This document shows positions 4,869-8,266 of a stretch of 8,266 bases of DNA, piece after piece. The stretch's first letter is position 1. Each line of letters begins with the position of its first letter. The DNA is from Bacteroidales bacterium (GTDB taxonomy: Bacteria > Bacteroidota > Bacteroidia > Bacteroidales > JALTDM01): positions 1-8,266 of the forward strand of contig JALTEO010000198.1 of the NCBI GenBank assembly GCA_027073875.1, written 5' to 3'. The translations under genes were made by a program, and so were the position numbers. Under the pieces are notes generated by a model that saw only the letters and a list, made by a program, of their open reading frames with translations, made no database searches and was not told where the DNA came from.

Positions 4869-7616
4869 ATGAGAAAGATTATTTTTAACCTTGGAGTTAT
4901 TACCTTGTTTTTAGGTATTGCTCTAAACGGAAATTCTCAAACATTTTTTTCTGAGGGTTTCGAAAACGGATTCTCCGCAGGATGGACTGTAACAGATGCA
5001 ACTGTTTGGTCTATTGATGACGGTACGAATAATGGACCGGGTGCTGCTCATTCGGGAGATTCTACTGCAATGTTCAATAATACTGATGCTCAAGCCGGAA
5101 CAACTGCAGAGATAATTACACCACTAATCGATTTAAGTTCTACCGCATCCGGAGATAGTATCATTCTGTCATACTGGTATTGGGATGGTGGCGGTAGCGA
5201 GCAAATCCAAGTTTTAGTTTCTACCGATGGTACAAATTATACAGCTGTTGATACAACCGATGCCACTGTTGATCCTTGGACAGAACAGTTTGTAAACCTA
5301 TCAGCTTATGCAGGAGAAGATACACTTTATATTTCATTCAAAGGAACAAGTGTTATGAGTATGGGAGAGAGCTCTAACCCAAATGTGGACGATATCGTAG
5401 TAAAAAAAATCATTGCTAATGATTTGATGGCTTACGATGTTTATGGCCCTGCATCTCATTGTGGAATGACTACAGATACGATTAAAATATCAATTGTTAA
5501 TACAGGAACAAATGCACAAAATTCATATTCTGCAACTTATTCAATTGATGGTGGTGCAACATGGATTACACCGGAAAATATATCAACAACAATAAATCCG
5601 AATGATACATTAATTTATAAATTTACAACACTTGCCGATTTTTCAACGCCGGGGACTTACAATATTATGGGAGCTGTTATTTTAAATGGTGATGGCGATT
5701 CTGCTAATGATACCATTACCGGCGATCCTGTAACTTCAATACCTGTTATTTCTTCATATCCATATATTCAGGATTTTGAAGGAGAACAATTCTGGCATGC
5801 AGATGGAACTGCTTCTTCTTGGCAATTAGGAACACCTGCAGGTTCTACTATTAATTCTGCTGCATCAGGTTCTAATGTTTGGGAGACAAATTTAACAGGC
5901 AATTACAATGCAAACGAAAATTCTTATGTTGAGAGTCCTTGTTTTGATTTTTCAACCTTACATAACCCATTGGTTCAATTTAATTATTGGGTAGAATCTG
6001 ATTGTAATGGTTCTATGAATAATGATGGTGCCAGATTAGATTATTCAATTGACGGCGGAGCAACATGGAATAGTGTTGGAAATATGGGAGATTGGGTTAA
6101 TTGGTATAATATGTCTTCAATAAGCTCATTGTCAAGTGATGGCTGGGGAGGTAACGGTGCTAATGGGACAAATGGTTGGGTAGAAGCCAAACATTTATTA
6201 TTGGGGTTGGCAGGTCAACCATCAGTTAAATTTAGAATTGTATTTGCCTCTGATGGAATTACCCAGTATGATGGTTTTGCCTTTGATGATTTTACCATTC
6301 GCGAAGGTGATGTTGATTTAGCTATTACCGAAATTAATTATAATGGACCTGAAGGTGGAAGTGATTCTACAGAATTTATTGAATGGTATAATTATGGAGA
6401 AGATGCTGTAAATGTTAATGGATATTATTATTCTCAAGGTGTTAATGATACTTTACCTGATTTAATGGTGCTTCCGGGCGAATTTTTTGTTTCAGCAATA
6501 GATTCTTCCGTAATGGCTAATTTCTTTAGTTATTCAGGTGCTATCCAATGGGATGGAGGTGCTTTGTCAAATGGCGGAGAAACAATTACATTAAATACCT
6601 CATGGGGTACTTCAATTTACTCTGTTTCCTTTGATGACGGTAATGGATGGCCTACACAACCCGATGGTCATGGACCTTCTTTGGTTTTCTGTGATCAAAA
6701 TATTGGTTTAGATGCAAATAATCCGGCTAACTGGAATGTTTCTAACAGTTATGTTGGTGTAATTAATGGTGTGGATGTATATGCATCTCCCGGTGCTTTA
6801 GATAGCATTTGTTTATGGGATATTGCTATTGCCGACATTCAAACCGGAGATACCATTGCCGATTGTGATTTTTCTGCCACAGATACGGTAATGATTGAAT
6901 TGACTAATGTCGGTGGTATGTCTATTGCTGCAGGTGACACCATTTTTGGATGGTATCAGTTAAATAATAATTCTGTTGTTGCCGATACGATGGTGCTGGA
7001 TGCAGACCTAAATCCCGGTGATACTGTATTATTTATATTTTCACAAACAGTTGATGCGTCTGCTTTAGGTTATTACGATGCAGGTCTTTGGTTTAACTAT
7101 TTTGATGATTATGTGAATGTAAATGATTCTGCGTTTTTCACACTTAATCATTATCAGCCGGTAGTTGATTTAGGATCTGATATTTGTACTTCGCGACCTG
7201 ATACTGTTGTTTTAGACGCAGGTGCAGAATTTGATAGTTATTTATGGCAAGATGGCAGTACCAATCAGACCTATCATGTTACTGATTACGGAACCTATTT
7301 TGTTCAGGTTTATGATTCTAACGACTGTGAAGCAACTGATACAATTGTTGTAAGTGAGTGTACAGGAATTTACGAAAATGAATTGTCAGGTGTTTCTATT
7401 TATCCAAATCCAAATAATGGACAGTTTGTTATTGACCTGCAAAATGCTGATAACGCTCAAATTGAAGTCTTAACAATTAGCGGACAGGTTATTTACTCGA
7501 AACAAACAAACGATATGCACAATGTTATTGATTTGTCGAATTTCGATAAAGGAATATATTTTGTTCATATAAGAGGAAATAAACTTTCAGGCGTTAAGAA
7601 AGTGGTTATTGAATAA
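4869..7616 (+). CDS. T9SS-secreted multidomain protein with jelly-roll, lamin-tail and Ig/PKD-like domains and type A sorting domain
   Basis: A 915-residue exported protein; an ATG two codons upstream (4863) is an alternative start. Residues 1-~23 are a signal peptide (MRKIIFNLG, hydrophobic core, GNSQ). Residues ~25-180 form a MAM/choice-of-anchor-J-like jelly roll (EGFENGFSAGWTV ... NPNVDDIVVKK). Residues ~183-290 look CARDB-like, and ~295-480 are a second jelly roll (YIQDFEG ... YDGFAFDDFTIREGD). Residues ~483-645 are a lamin-tail domain: LAITEINYNGP, EFIEWYNYG, LPGEFFV, LSNGGETITL, then DGHGPSLVF. Residues ~650-760 are CARDB-like again, and ~765-835 an Ig/PKD-like module (VDLGSDIC ... LDAGAEFDSYLWQDGST). 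The C-terminal sorting domain begins around S843-IYPNPNNGQF and ends GIYFVHIRG...VVIE, which sends it through the type IX system for surface attachment or release. SIDGGATW occurs twice (residues 225 and 393) and fits the Asp-box pattern. No catalytic motif was recognised; an adhesive or structural role is inferred. It stands alone between a promoter-like site and a strong terminator. Confidence 0.9.
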   Translation: MRKIIFNLGVITLFLGIALNGNSQTFFSEGFENGFSAGWTVTDATVWSIDDGTNNGPGAAHSGDSTAMFNNTDAQAGTTAEIITPLIDLSSTASGDSIILSYWYWDGGGSEQIQVLVSTDGTNYTAVDTTDATVDPWTEQFVNLSAYAGEDTLYISFKGTSVMSMGESSNPNVDDIVVKKIIANDLMAYDVYGPASHCGMTTDTIKISIVNTGTNAQNSYSATYSIDGGATWITPENISTTINPNDTLIYKFTTLADFSTPGTYNIMGAVILNGDGDSANDTITGDPVTSIPVISSYPYIQDFEGEQFWHADGTASSWQLGTPAGSTINSAASGSNVWETNLTGNYNANENSYVESPCFDFSTLHNPLVQFNYWVESDCNGSMNNDGARLDYSIDGGATWNSVGNMGDWVNWYNMSSISSLSSDGWGGNGANGTNGWVEAKHLLLGLAGQPSVKFRIVFASDGITQYDGFAFDDFTIREGDVDLAITEINYNGPEGGSDSTEFIEWYNYGEDAVNVNGYYYSQGVNDTLPDLMVLPGEFFVSAIDSSVMANFFSYSGAIQWDGGALSNGGETITLNTSWGTSIYSVSFDDGNGWPTQPDGHGPSLVFCDQNIGLDANNPANWNVSNSYVGVINGVDVYASPGALDSICLWDIAIADIQTGDTIADCDFSATDTVMIELTNVGGMSIAAGDTIFGWYQLNNNSVVADTMVLDADLNPGDTVLFIFSQTVDASALGYYDAGLWFNYFDDYVNVNDSAFFTLNHYQPVVDLGSDICTSRPDTVVLDAGAEFDSYLWQDGSTNQTYHVTDYGTYFVQVYDSNDCEATDTIVVSECTGIYENELSGVSIYPNPNNGQFVIDLQNADNAQIEVLTISGQVIYSKQTNDMHNVIDLSNFDKGIYFVHIRGNKLSGVKKVVIE

Positions 7617-7636
7617 CTTTTGCTAAGGATTTTTAT

Positions 7637-7670
7637 AAAAAACCACTGCATTTTTGCAGTGGTTTTTTTT
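7637..7670 (+). terminator. Strong intrinsic, potentially bidirectional terminator
   Basis: CCACTGCA (7643-7650), loop TTTT, and TGCAGTGG (7655-7662) form a perfect 8-bp stem. Six A residues before it pair with the T8 run after it (7663-7670). It lies 20 bases after the stop of the T9SS cargo gene. The A-run on the left would serve as the U-run for transcripts arriving on the opposite strand. Confidence 0.92.
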
Positions 7671-7683
7671 GTTTACAATAAAA

Positions 7684-7896
7684 ATGACTATTTCCGTGAA
7701 TTATTTAGTGAAACCTTTGAAAAACTTCTGATTTTGTCATTCTGGATTTATTACTCCCATAGATGATTTGAAAAAAGCTAACTTGGTTTGGCATGTAAAT
7801 GATATTATTTATGTAGAAACCAGACCTAAATACGCATCTCGTTTTGTTAATGAATTGTCTCTGTATTTAACCCGCTTTATTCATACAAGAATGTAA
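7684..7896 (+). pseudogene. Broken small reading frame, unknown protein
   Basis: A frame open from 7732 to the TAA at 7894-7896 encodes about 54 residues of ordinary protein composition, including a DDLKKANLVWHVNDIIYVET segment and ending in RFIHTRM. It contains no usable start. The same frame continues upstream through one in-frame TGA (7729-7731) to an ATG at 7684, which would give a 70-codon gene interrupted once. TGA is clearly a normal stop in this genome because the receptor ends with it. I recognise no family. It sits between the cargo-gene terminator and a cluster of hairpins, and its last 26 bases overlap the first hairpin. It is either the decayed 3' part of a gene or a chance open stretch. 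Other frames here are closed by frequent stops. Confidence 0.4.
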
Positions 7897-7931
7897 TGAA
7901 TATACGATGAATAAAGGGAGGACAAAGCGGG
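7871..7931. repeat. Fold-back repeat with two competing pairings
   Basis: CCCGCTTT (7871-7878) is the exact reverse complement of AAAGCGGG (7924-7931), and CTTTATTCAT (7875-7884) is the exact reverse complement of ATGAATAAAG (7907-7916). The CTTT at 7875-7878 belongs to both arms, so the two foldings exclude each other in part. A further CGGGA/TCCCG stem (7928-7939) overlaps the right arm. There is no T-run, so this is not a simple terminator. It begins within the end of the broken reading frame. Confidence 0.5.
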
Positions 7932-7944
7932 AAATCCCGATTTA

Positions 7945-7994
7945 GAAATACCCAAATCCGGGGTTTTGTAAAATCCCAAATTTGTTGGTATTTC
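7945..7994. repeat. 50-bp near-complete palindrome (hairpin)
   Basis: The arms pair almost throughout: GAAATACC (7945-7952) with GGTATTTC (7987-7994), CAAAT (7953-7957) with ATTTG (7980-7984), and GGGGTTTT (7960-7967) with AAAATCCC (7970-7977) including one G-T pair. A two-base bulge (7985-7986) and a small internal mismatch (7958-7959 against 7978-7979) interrupt it. It ends 7 bases before the left inverted repeat of the element at 8002. Its role is unknown; a fold-back mobile repeat or a structured RNA are both possible. Confidence 0.55.
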
Positions 7995-8001
7995 TTAATA
8001 G

Positions 8002-8266
8002 TAACCTGAGTTCGACATAATAAATGAATCACAGAAAACAAATAGGGATTAAGATTTTGAAAAGGAATCTTGCAGTCATAATGGGTTATTACAAAAGATT
8101 TCTTTTTAAAAGATTTTTTCTATTTGCTTTCCCTATAGGGCTTTATGATATTTTCCTTATACTTCCTCATATCTTTTCGCATTATCCCGATAGTGCATCA
8201 AAAATATGACTCGCCTAAGAAAAATATCAAAAAGCTGTGAGTATTTCTTATATCGAACTCAGGTTA
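8002..8266. mobile_element. MITE-like element with terminal inverted repeats
   Basis: TAACCTGAGTTCGA at 8002-8015 is the exact reverse complement of the last 14 bases of the window (8253-8266). With two single mismatches and one gapped block the repeat extends to about 33 bp (8002-8034 against 8235-8266; about 28 positions match, with ATAA, AAAT and TCACAG as further shared blocks). The interior is about 200 bp, too short for a transposase. A perfect CCCTATAGGG palindrome (8131-8140) sits almost at the exact centre. This is the build of a miniature inverted-repeat element mobilised in trans by a DDE transposase, or of a heavily deleted insertion sequence. The target-site duplication cannot be checked because the right flank is outside the window. 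I cannot name the IS family with confidence. Confidence 0.7.

Noticed and set aside
10..7734. 14-base identity AAAACTTCTGATTT at 10-23 and 7721-7734, possibly a repeat bracketing the window
   Set aside because: The similarity barely extends beyond the 14-mer, and in AT-rich DNA of this length one such match is expected by chance.
8120..8182. 20-codon minus-strand frame of charged, peptide-like composition
   Set aside because: It is too short, lies inside the same element overlapping the central palindrome, and has no conserved motif or start signal that I can see.
8024..8209. 61-residue + strand open frame, hydrophobic in its second half
   Set aside because: It starts inside the left inverted repeat and lies wholly within the 265-bp MITE-like element. 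Low-complexity Phe/Leu/Ile content from T-rich DNA and no recognisable family suggest a chance frame.
7871..8266. Possible CRISPR array or phage attachment site
   Set aside because: The repeats are inverted, not regularly spaced direct repeats. There are no spacers, cas genes, integrase or tRNA.

Overview
The window looks like chromosomal DNA from a Bacteroidota bacterium, probably a free-living or anaerobic member of the phylum. The reasons are the AT-rich sequence, the absence of convincing Shine-Dalgarno sites, a TonB-dependent receptor with an N-terminal carboxypeptidase-regulatory-like domain followed by a DUF4249 lipoprotein, and a large secreted protein ending in a type IX secretion (T9SS) sorting domain. 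All four clear genes are on the + strand. They are of recognisable type, and none forms an obvious new enzymatic or defence system.

Layout. Bases 1-63 may be the tail of an upstream gene. Bases 64-392 are a non-coding gap with three distinct repeat-like structures: a four-unit ~10-nt periodic array (92-130), a perfect 18-bp hairpin (189-206) and a larger imperfect hairpin capped by GCGAAGC (231-279). A TAnnTTTG-type promoter element sits just before the first gene. Next come the receptor (393-2750) and, one base later, the DUF4249 lipoprotein (2752-3738). They are almost certainly co-transcribed and probably form an outer-membrane uptake pair with an unknown substrate. Thioredoxin reductase trxB follows after 51 bases (3790-4788). 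After a 74-80-base gap with its own promoter-like sequence comes the T9SS-secreted multidomain protein (4869-7616), closed by a strong intrinsic terminator (7637-7670).

Bases 7671-8266 contain no intact gene. They hold a broken small reading frame (7684-7896), a cluster of nested hairpins (7871-7994), and a 265-bp MITE-like element (8002-8266) whose perfect 14-bp terminal inverted repeats end exactly at the window edge. This right-hand region and the 64-392 gap are the parts least explained by ordinary gene content.

Functionally, the receptor and lipoprotein act at the outer membrane, TrxB maintains cytoplasmic thiol balance, and the T9SS cargo is exported to the surface or medium. Nothing in the sequence ties trxB or the cargo mechanistically to the receptor pair. 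The order may simply be local gene arrangement.
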